This document shows positions 1 through 14,372 of a DNA stretch of 64,000 nt, one piece after another. This DNA comes from Elgaria multicarinata webbii. Its lineage: Eukaryota > Chordata > Lepidosauria > Squamata > Anguidae. The position numbers and the translations under genes are program-made. The stretch is from the NCBI RefSeq assembly GCF_023053635.1, contig NC_086182.1:36746001-36810000 (forward strand). The letters are read 5' to 3'. How positions within the stretch are numbered: position 1 is the stretch's first letter; each line of letters opens with the position of its first letter. Below the pieces are notes generated by a model. That model did no database searches and was not told where the DNA came from. It saw only the letters and a list, made by a program, of their open reading frames with translations.

Positions 1-1689
1 CCCTTACCCAGAGACACCTGGCACTCTTCTGCCCATACATTTCAAAGGCCTAAAAAGCTACCAAGGTTTCAGGAATGGGTCGTGTCAGAGGCCAAGTTCG
101 GTTTTGCCATTCTGGGTCATTGTTTGTGCTGTGCTAAATCCCCATTTCACAATCCACGGAGCTGAACTGCAGACCACTTCAGGCCAAGCAGTGGGGCACT
201 GAGGCAATTTCCAAGGCAATCAGGCAGATCATGTTGGCAGCCGTCCACATTTAAACGGCACTTCTATGTCATATAGCTCTGAGGGACGGCCCTTTGATTC
301 TTCCAGTATGACCAGAAAATTGTTGAAATGCTACCCCACTGGCCCATTCCTAGGATAGGGCTGAGCACCCATGGAATGTCATCCTATCTGTAGTAGTGTG
401 ACATTTGCTACTTAATCACAAGGACGGCTAGGCTTGCATTATAGCCACTTAGTTTTCTAAATGATGCCACTCAGAAAGCTGACACCTGTTCTGTTAGAGA
501 CACCAACCACTCTTAGGTCACACTTTCCAAAGGGACTGTTTTTCCTGGATTTGCAAGGGGCAGCATTTACAGTAGCCGAGAAACACGGAGGAAGCTGCTG
601 GGTAAATAAAAGCAAGACGAACGGGTGGTGAACAAGTGTTTTGGGAGACCATGATGGGCAGACTCACAAAGTGGTGGGGCTGACAAGCACAGCAAGTTCA
701 CTTATTCCACATCAGTTGTGACAACTAATGTGTTTAAGGACTGAGGCGTTGCTCAAGCAGGAAAACTGAAGGCAACATTCTAGCCAGGGGTTTAATCATA
801 GCTATTTGCACTAACTGAGAATAAGCATGAGAAAATATAATCAAGACTTTACAACCCTTTGGATCATTCATCTATGCTACAATTTTTGAGAAGTCAAATC
901 AACAAAGAGGTTCACTTTTTAGTCTACACATCTTTATCGATGCTCATATAGTGCTGAAAGTTCTGGAGCAACGCATGAGAAGAGGGCAGGCAAAACGATC
1001 TACTCCATGAAAAATAAGGCCAATTCATGTTACAGGCAGCCACTTAAAAGCACATTTTAAGCAGGCCACAATAGCAGTCTACTTGTGTGAACAGCCACTC
1101 ACCAAAATTCCCTCCTCCTCAATTATACGTCTCACTACTCGTGACCTCGCGTGTGAGCCATTAAGTACACAGCTAAACAGTCAATGCAGAGACTGATTCT
1201 TAACCTGAATCTGGGAGTCACACACAATCCCCATGCTAGCTAGCACACTACACAGCCTAATGCTGACAAAAGTGAAGGCAAGGCTTGGTACACAGAATTC
1301 CAAGGTAAGAGAGTTAGCGAAGAAAGAAGTCTTCCTACTAGTGGATTTATTTGAAATATGTATATGCCTCTCTTTATTGCAGAATTTATTAAACCAACGA
1401 TTAAACACAAGTCACAATAAAAACAGAATTTTTTTTTGAATTAAGTATTCAAAACCATGAAATGTACGCTTAAACAGGTAGGTTTTTAACAGGCACCGAA
1501 ACACCATCCCAGTTGGTGCCTGTCACACTGCAAGGCAGAGAGAATGCCAAAGCTGGTCACTACAAGGGGAAAAGCTTCTTCTTGGCTGCCATCAGATGTA
1601 GCTGTGTAGGCAAAGGAACAATCGGGACTCCCTGATCTATGGATCTCGGTATATGAAAAGGTTGATATAGGAGGAGGAGGAGTCCCCAA
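1..1689. other. Unassigned intronic sequence
   Basis: No gene, RNA or recognisable repeat was found. The short open frames at 1181-1439 and 1486-1689 have no recognisable protein content. Confidence 0.5.
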
Positions 1690-2690
1690 AGGTAACGCGC
1701 TCCCAAGTTGTTTAGGACTTTATACATCAAAATCACCACCTTGAGCCTGGCCCATTAACATACTGGCAGTCAACGCAGTTCTCTGAGCAAAAGCATAACA
1801 TGCTCATGGTAAACTGACCCACTCAGCAACCCAACCACCAAATTCTACACTAGCCCCAATTTCCGGACCAGTCTCAAGGGAAGTCCCACATAGAGTGCAC
1901 AGTCCAACCTTGAGATTACCAATGCATGGACTGCTGTGGCCAGGCTATCCCTAGCCAGGAATGGCCACAGTTGCTGTACTGACAGAAACGGCTAAAAAGG
2001 CACTCCTAGACAAAGAGTCCATCTCTGCCTCCAAAGACAAAGATGTTTCGAGGAGTACCTCCAAACTATAAACCTGAATCTTCACAGGCAGTGCAATCCT
2101 AGAAGATGAAACCTGCCTAATAGGAAACCACCTACCCACGAAGTCTCCATCTTGTCAGGATTTAGCTACAACTTACTGGCTCTCATTCAGCCCAGCACTG
2201 TTTCCAGGCACTGATCTAGTTTTTGCACAGCCACCCCTGAATCAAGACATCACAGAGAAATAGGGCTGGGCGTCTTCAGCATACCGATGACATTGTACTC
2301 CAAATCTCCTAAAGTCCGCTCCCAATGACTACGTATAGATGTTGAACAACTTGGGACCAAGATGGTAACCTGTGGCAACCCACAGTAGAAATGCCAGGGG
2401 CCGACATAGTCACCCAATGCAATTGAGATGCCAGCCCTGCGGGGAGAAGTGGAACCACTGCAATACAGTGCCTCCCATCCCCAGTGTGGAGAGGGCATCC
2501 AGGGAAATATCCCGGTCAATGGTATCAAAAGCGGTTGGGCGATCAGATAAAACAACCAGGTTGCAATCCTCCCATTTCTCTACCAAAAAAAGATCATCCA
2601 TCATGAGAACCAAGGCTGAGTCTGTTCCCAAACCAGGCCTACAAGTTCCTCCCTCAATCATTATTGAGGGAGAAAGAGAAATAAATCGTT
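1690..2690 (-). mobile_element. L2-type LINE fragment, reverse transcriptase region, antisense
   Basis: The minus strand reads as a decayed L2-group reverse transcriptase. In sense order it shows GLGTDSALVLMMDDL near 2620, a degraded TAFDTID..ISLDALSTLGMGGTVLQWF (about 2420-2530), a remnant of the CGVPQGSILSP motif near 2350-2390, a trace of the catalytic YADD region near 2270-2290, and the later segment VYSLEVLLETSLSLEAEMDS near 1990-2080. Several frame changes and lost residues mark it as old. No coding role is expected. Confidence 0.75.
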
Positions 2691-2699
2691 TTCAGCATG

Positions 2700-3198
2700 T
2701 ATTTTCTATAGCTCAGATCTGGTTTGGGTTATGATTATCAACACAAAACAGATAATCAAATGTAGTGATAAGGATGGGCGGCATTGACGAGAGGACGCAA
2801 ACGCCTTCTGGTTTTAGAGAATGCAGCATTCAAATGATCATGAGAGTCTGGGGAAAGAAGGAACAAGAGATTTTCATGGGTTTTTGCATGAAAGAATTGT
2901 GCTTCCCAGTTCATCTGAGACCACATGAGAAATTGTCTTTATTTAAGTCCAGAATGACCCTGAGCCACTTCCAAAGCGAAGGAGTCACGTGCAGCTAAAG
3001 TGGGGAAGGGGTTTCCCAAGCCACATTGCAACCTTAGTAAGTGAAGCGTGAACCAGCTCAGACTGGGGTGGGCGAGCCAAAGCCGGAACAGCAACGCTGG
3101 CTCCAAAAGGGAGAGGCAGAAATGATGGGGACGGCACATTTGTTGAAAACGTCTTCTGAATATCCTTTGATATCAAAGCTTCTTCCATCTTTTTTTCT

Positions 3199-3229
<31 letters not shown>

Positions 3230-6200
3230 ACTGTTAAGGAGAAAAGGATGCAAGAAATGCACAACATCTCTTGATAGGCAACACTAGGAGCCCCCCATCT
3301 GGAAGCACCCAAAAACATTTCCCTGAGTTAGATTACTTGATTTCACTTGCTTCCTGCTCTTTCTCCAAGGACCCCACAGCAGGCTATGTGGGGTAGAATC
3401 CCTCACAACAGCAGTAAACACAGTAAATTAGGCCTAAGGAATTAGGATTTGCCCATGAGCTGGGCAGAGATTGGAATCCACGTCTGCCCAGTTCAAGCAA
3501 ACTAGTGCCTCCACTGCACCACACTGACTCTTCATGGCATGTCACCAGCACAGCCAAACTCTGGAGTAGGAGGTACATGATATTCAAATACCGCTCCTGA
3601 ACAACTTAAGGAAGAGATACGACATAACACTTCTCATAGTTTTCATCCATATTAGAGAGCCAGATTTGCCCTAGGATGAAAGTACAGGTTAGGCCAGACC
3701 AGGAACAAGTGGGACAGCAGGAGAACCAGTTTTTTTGGGGTGGGGTGGGGGGGAGAGGAGAAGAGAAGAGAAGAGAAAGGGAGACGCTACATGGTTTAAT
3801 GAGCCTGGAGCACTCTCAGCCATTTCTGACTTCGAACACCACTGAAGCCTCCAAGCTGCCCCTTGTTGACCAAGAGCTCCTCTTCAAAGGCAGGTGAAGC
3901 CGCAGGTGCTGCGAATGTTGTCTTCCCCCTACCAGCAGCCTCACTTCTGACTCTGCATCATGTGACATTTGTTGTTGAGGAACAGAACGCAGTTTCTAAT
4001 AGAATATGTCAAGGCCACCCATCACTTTTCCACCCAGCATCCTTCAGCTTTTGGATTTTACTCCGCCTTCATTTTCACACCGAGCAGAGAAGCAAACACT
4101 GGTACAAAGAGAACAGGCGGCTATATTTCACAACCAACACTATATAGGTGAAGGAGCTGTAGTCAAGGCCGATTGCTTGGCGGCCAAAAGCAAGAGCTTT
4201 CGAAAGACTGCTGCTGACTTGGGCAGCAGACGGCGCATCTCCTGCCTGCAGCTTAAACACTGCCAACTGCCCACAGTCGCTTCAGAGCATCTATCAGCAT
4301 GCTGCCCAGCCCAGGCAGCATCATGAACAGCTGGAATGAAGCTGTCAAAGTCTCTCCTGTGTGCTACAAATAACAAGGCAAATCTGAGCCCGTGGTTGGA
4401 TCGAGCGTGGCATCCTGGTTCTAAGTCTCCCGCCTTTGCTGCACTCTGCCTGGAACTTCCAATAACCCAACTGGCCACCTAGTGAACGCCATGCTCCAGA
4501 TGGCATCTTAGTGGGGCCTCTGCTGCAGAAATTGCAAGCAAGATGGCACTTTGTTTACAACGAGATTTTACATGCTTTCTGGGGATTTAATCTATCTTAT
4601 TAAGCAATAATTAGAGCCAAGCAGTAAGATTCTCCTTTTGAGTTTCAAGCTTTTATGTGTAGATTTGTTCCTTAATACATAAGCTGACCAGTGTATTTTT
4701 CAAAGAGCGCGCAACGGCGTTTCTTCTGCTGTTTACAATAATCATATACATGCATCCATAGAAATAGCAATCTTGTTCCTCCAGAGCTGATGTTTATGGA
4801 GCCAAATCAGCAACAGTCATGCACAGGAGGGAGGCGTCAACAGGCTTGGGGGAATCCCAAGGCTGCAAAATTACCACAAATAAAAATGATTGAGGAGGGG
4901 AAAAAACCTAAGGCGGCAAACCCCCTCTAGAACAGCACCAGTGCAGATGCAGCAGGCTCAGTAACGGCGGAACACTGAGTCAGCTGGAAAAGAAAATGGG
5001 GGTGCAGGTGGGTGGAGCCTGCCAGTGAAAAAGAGACCAAGAAGGCAGCCGAGGAGGCTTCAAAACAACCACTGATCAGCTCTCTGGAGAGCCCAACTGC
5101 AAGGGGTAAGGAGGAGAGTGGAGGGTGGGTCGTTCTATCTGGGTCTCTTCTTCTGCTGGCCTTTGCCCCATTTCTCTCCAAGAGAATCCTAGATATAAAA
5201 GGTTCAGAGAGAACCACTCATTGCCTGGATAGGTAATTTCTTGGTTCATACTGAGAAGCCATTTTTAAGTGTCAGGAAAGGAAGTGAGAACTGCCCATAG
5301 AAATTTACAGAGAAATACGAGATTTTAATGTAGATAGGAATGGGAATCGCTGCACCTACTTCACTCCCCGGACAACAAAAGAGAAAAAGATCTGGTATGA
5401 ACCATTTAAAAAATAGTCCTGCTAAATGCAAATTCAGAAACAAATGCAGTTCCTTGTGGCCATATTGCAGCTTGGAAGAGGCTGTGGTTTGGAAAGTGGC
5501 CTGTGACAGCCCTTCAATATAGCTTACACTGAATTTTGCCATTCAGACTGCAGTCTTGTCCAGAGGTATTAGATCCCTGCTGCAGCTTCAAGGGCTGCAC
5601 TGAGAGTGTCGCTTATGGCAGCTCTGAAACATAGCCCACTGTTCATACTGCATGTCAGAGGTGGAACTGGAGCTGCCTTGGTTTCCTAGTCAAAAATCCC
5701 GCATGTCTCTCAGGCTTCAGCAAAGGTCAATCTACTTAAACTGCCCCCCTCAGACCTCCTCCCAGGCCATATCCAGCACTTAATTGCAGGCAGAATTCTG
5801 CTGCCAGGATATAGGTCTTTGATCCCAACATTTGCTTTTTGAACCCATCAGCCATTTAAGTTTATGTAGCATAAGTACACTAGGGATACACGGAAACATA
5901 TATACTAATAATGATCTCAATTCTCCAAATGCCAGTCCTTGTGTAACCAAATGGCACCATACCCACTCATGAAGGAGGTATTGGTACGCTCAAGTAAACC
6001 CTGAGGTTTGCAGAAACACACAAAATTGGGGGTAGGGGGAAATAAAGAAGGGGGAAAACCCAAGACTAGCTAAATGCTCAACAGCACAGAATGCTGACTG
6101 TGGGTGGGGTGGAAGGAAAACAAATGGAGCCGAATGGCTGCAACCCTGAATACAGAACAGGCAATGTAGGTCCCCCTTGCATGGCTCTGCTAGCTATAGA

Positions 6201-9200
6201 AAAATAATCTCAGCTGGATTTTTAAATTTTAAATCACACCTCCTGTTCTCTATATCCATCTTCCTGTAAACAGCACTGAAAGAGCAGTGGAAACCCAGAA
6301 CCACCACCATCAGCTCTGTCTCACCTGGGTCAGTCCTTCCTGGGAGCAATAATAATAGGTTTAACATTGACCCATTTTACCGCTGGTTAGACATGCCTCT
6401 TCCTCAAGGGCTTTGTAAATTCTGTCGCTGTCCACATAAATTTCTGTCTTCCAAGACCGTATGTGCAAAAGTTCATGGACACTTTTATTTAAAAGCTGTG
6501 ATTGCTTACTTGACACCAGCATGTTATGCTGGGGTTGATCCTGTGACCCTGGGGGCACGTGCCCTCCATAGAGATATGGTTCATCCAAACCACCAGGCTG
6601 TCCTGTCCTAGGTCTCATGTGAAAACAGGCTTGTGGTCCTTCCCTATTCCCAGCTCTCCGCACAAGATCACCTGAGCCATGACTGTCTCGGGGCCTCAGA
6701 GCAGACCAGTTCTTAATGGACTCCTGATCAAGCTAGGCTGTTCTGTTAAGGGCACGGAGTGGTGAAGTACCAAGTCAGAATTTTTAAGTGTGTCTTTTAC
6801 TGCCTAAAACCTTAACATTTTTCTTTCTTGATTAGAATCACTGCCCCCCTGGGCAACTTTCTAAGCATAAACGCTGTGGGCTGCAATTATTCTAGAAACA
6901 GCTGGATTTGGATTGCAACTGGATTGGTTTTTTTTAAAAAAAAATAAAAGTCTTTTTTGGGGTTGTGGGGCAGGGGGAGAGAGGGGGGAGGGCAAGGGGA
7001 GACTGTCAAGCCAGAAAAGGATCCTGTGCTCTAAGCTAGAAAAGCATGCTCAGGCACCACACTAATCCTTATTAATCAGGTGTCTATACCACGATTTTAA
7101 CTCCAGGAAGGTAAAATAGTGGTAGGTGTTACACCTTTGGGATGGGGTCAGTGGGAAAACCGGTGAGCCTATAATGGTTTTGGTTGTACTTAACGAACAC
7201 AACCAGATTGGCAGAATAGCAGAATGGCCAATACTCTTGGAGCCTAAATTATTCAGAAAGAAATGGCACCCTACTGCAAAGGAAGGGAGTGAATAGAAAG
7301 CCAGTGTTTTGCTCTTAGACAAGGAAAACATTGGTCATTGCCTGAGGATTTCAACAGCTGACCAATACACTCGTTCTCCTTTGACAGAAGCATTTTAGTC
7401 ACATCCTGCTGGGGCAGCAAAAGTTTTGCAGCATTAAGAAGAGATGGAAATGCATTCTGCATCAGTTGCCAAAGCTGACAGACAAGGAAGATGCTCTTAG
7501 TGGAGCATTGCCTTTCAGAGGTTAACAGGCTCCAGGAAACAAGAGCTTCTTATAACACAGCCAAGCTACCCTTCAGCGCTGTGCCTCTCCAGTGGGTACA
7601 CACTGAGCCAATTAGTAGGAGCCGTCCAAGACGATCACAACTGCCGGAGCTGCGGCTCTACATCCTTAGGCAAGGCGGTGACGCAGATGTCCCTCCCCAG
7701 CACGCCAAGGATGCAGGATGAGCCAGCCTGTAGGAATTTCAGACCACATTTCCGTTCTTCCCCACTCATGCACTGGGATCCTTTCCTGTGACCTTCTTCT
7801 CCACAGGGACCAATTACCAGGAGGAGGAGGAGGAGACGACAGGCAGTATGTCTAGGAGCTGAAGCTGCACACTGAATAGCCACATCATCAGAGCTCTCTT
7901 GTAAGGAGGAGCTGAAATCTGCCCTTCCAAGTAACAGGGGTTACTACACAGCTAGCCAATGGGTCAAATAAAGTGGTCACTGAACAACCAATTTTTGATC
8001 ACTTTTGAAATTCCCATTTAGCCACCCCACCCCCCACCTGAATAAGGCCAGGCATCATCACTGGGGTATTTCAGCTATTTAGGTATTTTAAAATATCTGA
8101 ACTGTGGCTCAGCCCTTTTACCAGCTGGCTTTGGAATTTTTAGAGCTTCCAATTGCTCTCACTATGCTTAATAAGGTTGCTTTAAAGAGTTTCTTCCTGC
8201 TCCTGTGGAAGTACAATGGAAACCACTTTCCTCACTACCAGGGCGGAAGGCCCCAGGGTCGGGGTGGATCTCCCCCTCAGCCAAGCCCTCCCACCCACAA
8301 GGAGTACCGAGTCGGCGCTTCCTAGTTGCTTGCTTATGGGAGCTCTCATTTCATAGTGCGCAAAGCAGATCACTAGGAGCTAAATGCTGCCCAGCAACCC
8401 ATCAGCAGGAACTCCCGTGCTGCCGTCACTGCAGGAAAGTCACCTTCCCGCAGTCCAGCCCGGAGCACTCTCCAATTCACAAGCACACATTAAGAGCACA
8501 GGTGCCTGAATGACCTTCCGCAGTGATCTCCCTTCCATTCTACCACCATTCTACTACAGATAAGTAGTATTAAGCACAAACAACTCAGCTGTACTTTTTT
8601 CTCGAGAGAAAACAACATCACACTTGTCTGCTGAACACTGGAGACTGAGTCCTTCTCACCAGTTGTGGGCTTTGTTCAGCAGCAAGTCCGTGAGTTTCCA
8701 GCAGGAGGGGGAGCTGAGAGAGAGTGATGGCCTTTGCTTACCCATGAGGGCAGCTTTAAAACAGTGGCCAGTGCGCTGACTAGAGCAAGCAAGCACCCTA
8801 GAAGGAACCCTCAAAATGAAAGGCCTCCTTTGTTCTAAGGGGGTGCTCCATCTTTGGAAGTATGGTTCCTTCTCAACAGGGTTTTACCCTACGCAAGCTG
8901 TCCTTCCTCCTGTTCCCTCCCCGCTCTGAGAGAGAAGGCCCCGGTTTCCTCACACATCAGGGGAGCTTAGCGCAAAGGTCTTTTTACTACAACCTTTCCG
9001 TATCCTACCAACGTATCCTTAACCAGAAAAAAGGTGACGCAATGAGAGTCACATGGCAACAGGTCAGAAACGAGGCTAAGACATGTTCAGCAAACTTTCT
9101 GGAATCTGGTTGGCAAGGCCTGTACCCAACATACACCGCTGACTTTGTGACAGGTCAAGAAACACGGGCCCAGACACTTCCCCACCTGTCCCTTCATAAT

Positions 9201-9582
9201 TCGTGGAAGGAAGAAGCAATTTGAGAAGCAGCTCCAAAAGGCAAGGGAAGTGAGCATATGGTCTGTGGCTGAACTTGGAAGCACCAAGACGCTTTCCTGA
9301 AGCCAAGACTGTGTTTAGTGCAGAGTCCTTATATGTTTTCACAATAACTGAAGCATGGACAAAGAAAGGAGCAGGCATGGCCTCTGGGTGAGCAATTGCC
9401 AATGGCCAACAATCTGGACGGCTGGTGGAGAATGCTTCCTGGAGATAATCTGGCTATTTGGCTAGACATACAATCTTGAGAACACAAATAATCTCATCCT
9501 GTAAGCAGCGGCATCCATCTGTGGGCCAATACGTTCCACCAAAAGCCCAGCCTCACAAAGGTGTCACCTTCTATCATTTGAG
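2700..9582. other. Unassigned intronic sequence with simple repeats
   Basis: No exon was recognised. It holds a (CA)n tract at 3202-3229 and a GAGAA-rich purine run near 3740-3780. A weak tRNA-SINE-like piece may lie near 3440-3540. The segment 4600-4850 is AT-rich and repeat-poor, so it might be conserved non-coding sequence, but that cannot be judged from one genome. Confidence 0.4.
3202..3229. repeat. (CA)n microsatellite
   Basis: An uninterrupted CA dinucleotide run of about 28 bp directly follows a T-rich tract. Confidence 0.95.
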
Positions 9583-10260
9583 AAGAACATAAGAAGAGTC
9601 AAGATGGATCAGGCCAAGGGTCCATCTAGTCCAGCATTCTGTTTTACACAGTGCCAAACCAGCTACCTGTAGGGAACTCACAAGTACGACAGGAGCCCAA
9701 TTGTACCATCCCACTTGTGATCACCAGCAACTGGTATACAGAGGCATACAGAAAGGCTCACCTGGTGACTATATGGTGGTCTTTTTGGCAACAGGTGAAG
9801 AACTTTTTTTTATTTTCCAAGGCTTTTTAGAATTTCAATTTAAAAAACTGTGTTACTGTGTTTTTAGATCATTGCACGGCTATGGGCTTTTATCTTGGAT
9901 ATTACCTTGCCTTTATCCTATTTTAACCTTACAGATTCATATTATCTTCTACTGTGTTTCCATGGATAGCCTTATCCTCCAAGAATCTTTTAAAGCCGTT
10001 CAAACTGGTGGCCATAACTACATCTTGTGATTGTGAATTCCACAGTTTAACTATGTGCTGCCTGAAGGACTTCCTTTTATCTGACCAGAATCTCTTACCA
10101 ATCAGCGTCACGAGATGACCCCATTGGGTTCTAGCATTATGAAAGAGGGAGAAAAATGCCTCTCTATTCCCCCATCTCCACATCATGCATAGTTTTGTAC
10201 ATTTCTATCATGTCTCCCTTCATTCATCTTTCCATTCTTCTGCGTAACCTTGACTACCCT
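9583..10260 (-). mobile_element. CR1/L3-like LINE 3' part, antisense ('gaacataag' repeat)
   Basis: The plus strand begins GAACATAAGAAGAG and continues GGTCCATCTAGTCCAGCA, a repeat family seen several more times in this window. The minus strand reads as the C-terminus of a CR1-group LINE protein: KLWNSQSQDVVMATSLNGFK (about 9975-10050). This parallels the VRQWNQLRREVVGSPTLEA segment of the CR1 copy at 28850-29323. About 190 bp between roughly 9770 and 9955 do not fit the other copies and may be a later insertion. The family name is uncertain. Confidence 0.65.
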
Positions 10261-10329
10261 GTCCTGCCCCATTCCTCTGTGACATAATAAGCACGTAATA
10301 AGCCAATAAACGCCTGAGGAGGAGGAAGA

Positions 10330-13300
10330 GGAGAGTTATTTCTGCCCGCCAAGCTGTTCATGACAGACTATCAGTCGTCACCTGCCGTTATATGTCGCCA
10401 GCCCACAGATGCTGGGTTTCATACCAGTTGTGAATAAGCAGAAAGGGAAAGGTTTATTCTTTTTAAGCCATGGTTTTTTATTTGCTCTTCAGCAGCGTAT
10501 TCTGCCAGCACCACACTACAAAGTATTTCCTGCAAAGGGGAATCTAAGCATATCCAACATGCCCCAACCACAAAGGGGTCATGCATTTGGGACAAGAGGC
10601 TGCTCTGATTGCTCTAAGAGAGGTGGAGCGGGGAAGGCTATCTGGGCATGCATTGAACTGTGTTATTAGCAAGCAAGTGCCCATGGCCAGGAATGGAAGA
10701 GGCTGAGTTCCCAAGCACCAGATTCTAGTATCTTTGGTCTCCAGAATTCTTCCAGCCCTGGCAGAAACTAGGTGCTTTCGGATGAAGTTCTCATCAATTA
10801 CTCCTCCCCATTCATGTAAGTTTACCTTGGTATGAGGAGAAAGGGTTGTCCAGATATTGTAAAACACACACACACGTTTTCCCACTGCTTCTTCCGTCTT
10901 TATTTCTTAGCTCAGAAAATGTGTTATGGAGGGAAAGAGAAAAATCTGCAAAAAGTCTTTTGGTTGGCAGTGCTGGGCTAGGAGTCCTTCCATCTGCAAC
11001 CGCTCTAGGAGTCAAGGAACAAAACTGGATGCTATTCATCATGTCACCAGCATGCTGAGCTCCACTTTGGCCGTGGCGGAATGAAGACGCAGCCACCAGC
11101 CTCCCTTTCAGCCATGTGTTTGCTGAGTGTTTATTGCAGGACTATACACAGCCGCAGTGGCGCTTCCTGTGCTGGGCTTGGCAGAGAATACGGGGAACAG
11201 TTGGCAGTGCCACTGGGCACCAAGCTGTCAAACACAGAGGCACCTGCAGAACCGAGCTGAGGCTCAAGGTTAAGCAAAGAGACTGCACCACGGCCTTTCC
11301 CCCTCCCTCTGAAGTAGTGTCCGTATACCAAAGTACCACTGCGGTAGACACTAGAGCCAATGGAGCAAACTACACACCTGCAGCAGGGCACAGTGAAGAG
11401 TGGCTGGTTTCTATAGCAACCCTCCATCAGCCAGGGTTGCGTGCCCCTCCCCTTCCTCCACCTCCTCCTCTCCATTGAGAATGCTTGGCTTTGACTGTCT
11501 AAGTGAGGCTCCGTGTGACCAAGGGCAAGCAGAATTATCCAGGCCTGCAGGAAAGGGGTGGGGAGGTGCACAGCTCAGCACCAGCATCTTTGGGGAGAGG
11601 ACGTGCACTGAAGCAACAAAAGGCTAGACACAGCAAACGCGCACACGCCACACACTCAGTCTGTCCTCAGCCCACTGGCAATGCCAAAAAGGCAGCTCCA
11701 GAACCCTGAACGGCCACCACGCTTCACAGGGAAAGCCACGATCCTGTGGGGCCTTGACAGAAAAAGACGTGAGCTTACAAGAAAAGCTCTCTGTGTTAGC
11801 AGTGATTCACTTAACTGGAATGCTCCATCACGCCAAAGCAATGGGAAAATATAGAGATTAAAATGCTCAATCTATCCATCCAAGCTTAAAAGGCTAGAGA
11901 AGCATTTCTTAAACATTCACCAAAAAAACAAAAAACAAAACCACACCAAAACCCCTATTACTCAACATTGCTTCAGTCTTCACACCACTGAAGAGAAAGG
12001 TGTAAAAATTAGGCTGAGTAGTATTAGCAGAACTCACTGATTACAGTTACAAGAACATCAAGAACGAGAGAAGACCAGACAGACCAGACCAGAGGCACGT
12101 CACTGCATCATTGTGGCCCTGTTATAACACTGTGAGCTATTGTTTATTTATTTAAACAGCCCAATAAACAAAAGTTCTATTGTAGATCTTGCAAACGTTA
12201 TCATTCAGGCCCTTTGCAGTTGGTTGTCTAGAAAGCTATTTCTCTGCAGCTCTTAAAAATGACTCTGAGATAAGAAGAACTTCAATTCAAAGATTCACAC
12301 ATTTGACAAACAAACCCTCGTGTGTAAATCACACAGGTTGTCCTCTGTGAACGAGGCATCAATGGTTGATCACTTCAGGAAGAAGCAAACGGAAGCTTCT
12401 TAAATCTCATGGCATAACACTCTGCATGGAGTCTCCCTACTACCGAAACAGCTAAGAGAGGAAGACAAATGTTAAACAACAGCATTAAGGTGTGTTTTTG
12501 AACACCATACCTTCCACACGGCCTCTGAAGTGAAATTAAGCACCAGGTGTTAACTTGTTACCCTTGCTGCAACTCTAGGCAATGATCCAATTGATTCTTG
12601 AAAACATCAAGAGTGCATTTTCCTGTTTGATGATGTGCAAGAGGTCAACATATATGCACAGCTTGCTCACATTCATCCACGAAAGCATGCCCTGATCTGG
12701 CAACTGCCAACTGCAGACAGAATATAAAGCAAGGACATGCATGAGTGGCAGCTATAACAACAGACCCACACACAGCAAAACTGACCATCAGAGTATGTAA
12801 CACACACAACACGTGCATTTTTACTGCCTATTGCCACCCAATAATAAAACTGAAAGGCACAGATGCTGGGTGTGCTCAGTCACAGGGCTGAGAATGACCA
12901 CACAGCCTGGACGCCATTTTCACTTGGTGCTCTTGCTACCAGGGCAGGCAGCGATATATTTCAGTGACCACTATTAAAAAATGAAGCAAAGACTCCAGGG
13001 TTCCACTTTCAAAAAAACACTTATTGGGAGAAGAATAGACAGCCATATATACTTCCCATGATAAAACTCTCAAAGTCAGAAGGAAGTAGGTCCTAAGGCA
13101 ATCCTCAATTTGCTAGCATCTATCTCTGTGCTGCATTTCTCTGGAAAGATGTCCTTCATCCTGATCTATTTAACACGGTTAAGATAAGAAGGATTACTGT
13201 CCAAACTAAATGGCCCACCTCAGTCGAAGTGGGCAATCTACATCACAAAGAATCATGAAGAATAATAGCCCCAATATACAAGGCTTCCTGTCAAACTCAT

Positions 13301-13773
13301 GATCAAAACTGCTAAGAGCACTCTCACAACGCTCACAACTTCATTGCATTCTTTCGAGTGAATGGAGGGGGACTCCATGCTATCGGGATTAGGAGAGCCG
13401 GCCAAGGTTGCAGTAGATGTTCCAGATCACAGAACTACCACTGAAAACGAACATATCATTCTCCAACCAGGCACAGGCCAAAGAGTGGTGCTTTCAGGTG
13501 ACAAAACACAGAGGGCTGGCCTCTTCAGTGGCAACCCTTACAGGACCAACTGCTTGAGCTCAACTGGAAACATTTAGGCTATTACTGCTTGCCCACAGTT
13601 GTGCAACTCGTATCAAGGTATGCATACCATCCCCACCCAACCACAAAGATCTATTATGTATGAAGAGCCATTGGGGTATATGGCACATACCAAGTTACAC
13701 CCAGAAAACAGACCTGCCTTTGCTGACACACTCAATTAATGTTGGGAGATCGGTTACCTCCTGCTGTTGAGGC
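10330..13773. other. Unassigned intronic sequence
   Basis: No exon or clear repeat was recognised. A short CA run lies near 10863-10875. The region 11900-13350 is AT-rich and low in obvious repeats. The two overlapping open frames near 11116-11627 show no familiar domain. Confidence 0.45.
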
Positions 13774-13901
13774 CAGCCTTCCCAACGTTGGAACCATCCA
13801 GATGTTTGGACTACAACTCTCATCATCCCAGACTGTTAACCATGCTGGCTGGGGCTGAACGGGAGTGGTAATCCAAACATCTGGAGGGCACCAGGATGGA
13901 A
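13774..13901. mobile_element. hAT-like inverted-repeat MITE (decayed copy)
   Basis: A left terminal repeat CAGCCTTCCCAAC, a GGACTACAACTCTCATCATC core half, CATGCTGGCTGGGGCTG in the middle, and a right half CATCTGGAGGGCACCAGGAT are all visible. The same order occurs at 45591-45725 and 48066-48193. The right end is cut off by a following LINE tail. Confidence 0.7.
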
Positions 13902-13957
13902 TAATAATAATATGTTTATTTATTACCTGCCCCCCCCCTCTGGATCAAGGTGGGGAA
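13902..13957 (-). mobile_element. L2-type LINE tail, antisense
   Basis: An ATAATAATAATATGTTTATT run followed by a short 'tacctgcc...tctggatcaaggtgggg' block resembles the reverse complement of an L2-type 3' end. It is wedged between a MITE and a sense LINE. Confidence 0.45.
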
Positions 13958-14349
13958 CACTCTGATGCCATGCTTCTCGCCTGCCCAAGGACCTCCACTT
14001 CCCTTACTCAGCTTCGTCCTTTTTCTTCTGCTGCCCCTTACGCCTGGAACGCTCTTCCAGTACACTTGAGAACTACCAACTCAATCACAGCTTTTAAAAC
14101 TCAGCTAAAAACTTTTCTTTTCCCTATAGCTTTTAAATGTTGAGTTTGTTCTGACTCTATACTGTTAGCCTCACCCTACCCGGTGCCTGTTTACACTTCC
14201 CTGTGCCTGTTTGCATTCTCTTTCCCTCCTTATTGTTTACTACAACTTTATTAGATTGTAAGCCTATGCGGCAGGGTCTTGCTATTTACTGTGCAATCTG
14301 TACAGCACCATGTACATTGATGGTGCTATATAAATAAATAAATAATAAT
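13958..14349 (+). mobile_element. L2-type LINE 3' end, sense
   Basis: The plus strand encodes PFSSAAPYAWNALPVHLRTT and then AFKTQLKTFLFPIAFKC with a stop at 14141-14143, the typical C-terminal end of an L2-group ORF2. The 3' UTR ends CACCATGTACATTGATGGTG and then passes into a TAAATAAATAATAATAA tail. The preserved frame up to the native stop indicates moderate age. Confidence 0.8.
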
Positions 14350-14372
14350 AATAATAATAATAATAATAATTA
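14334..14372. repeat. (TAAA)n/(TAA)n tract
   Basis: A TAAA then TAA/AAT repeat lies between two LINE 3' ends that meet tail to tail. Confidence 0.85.
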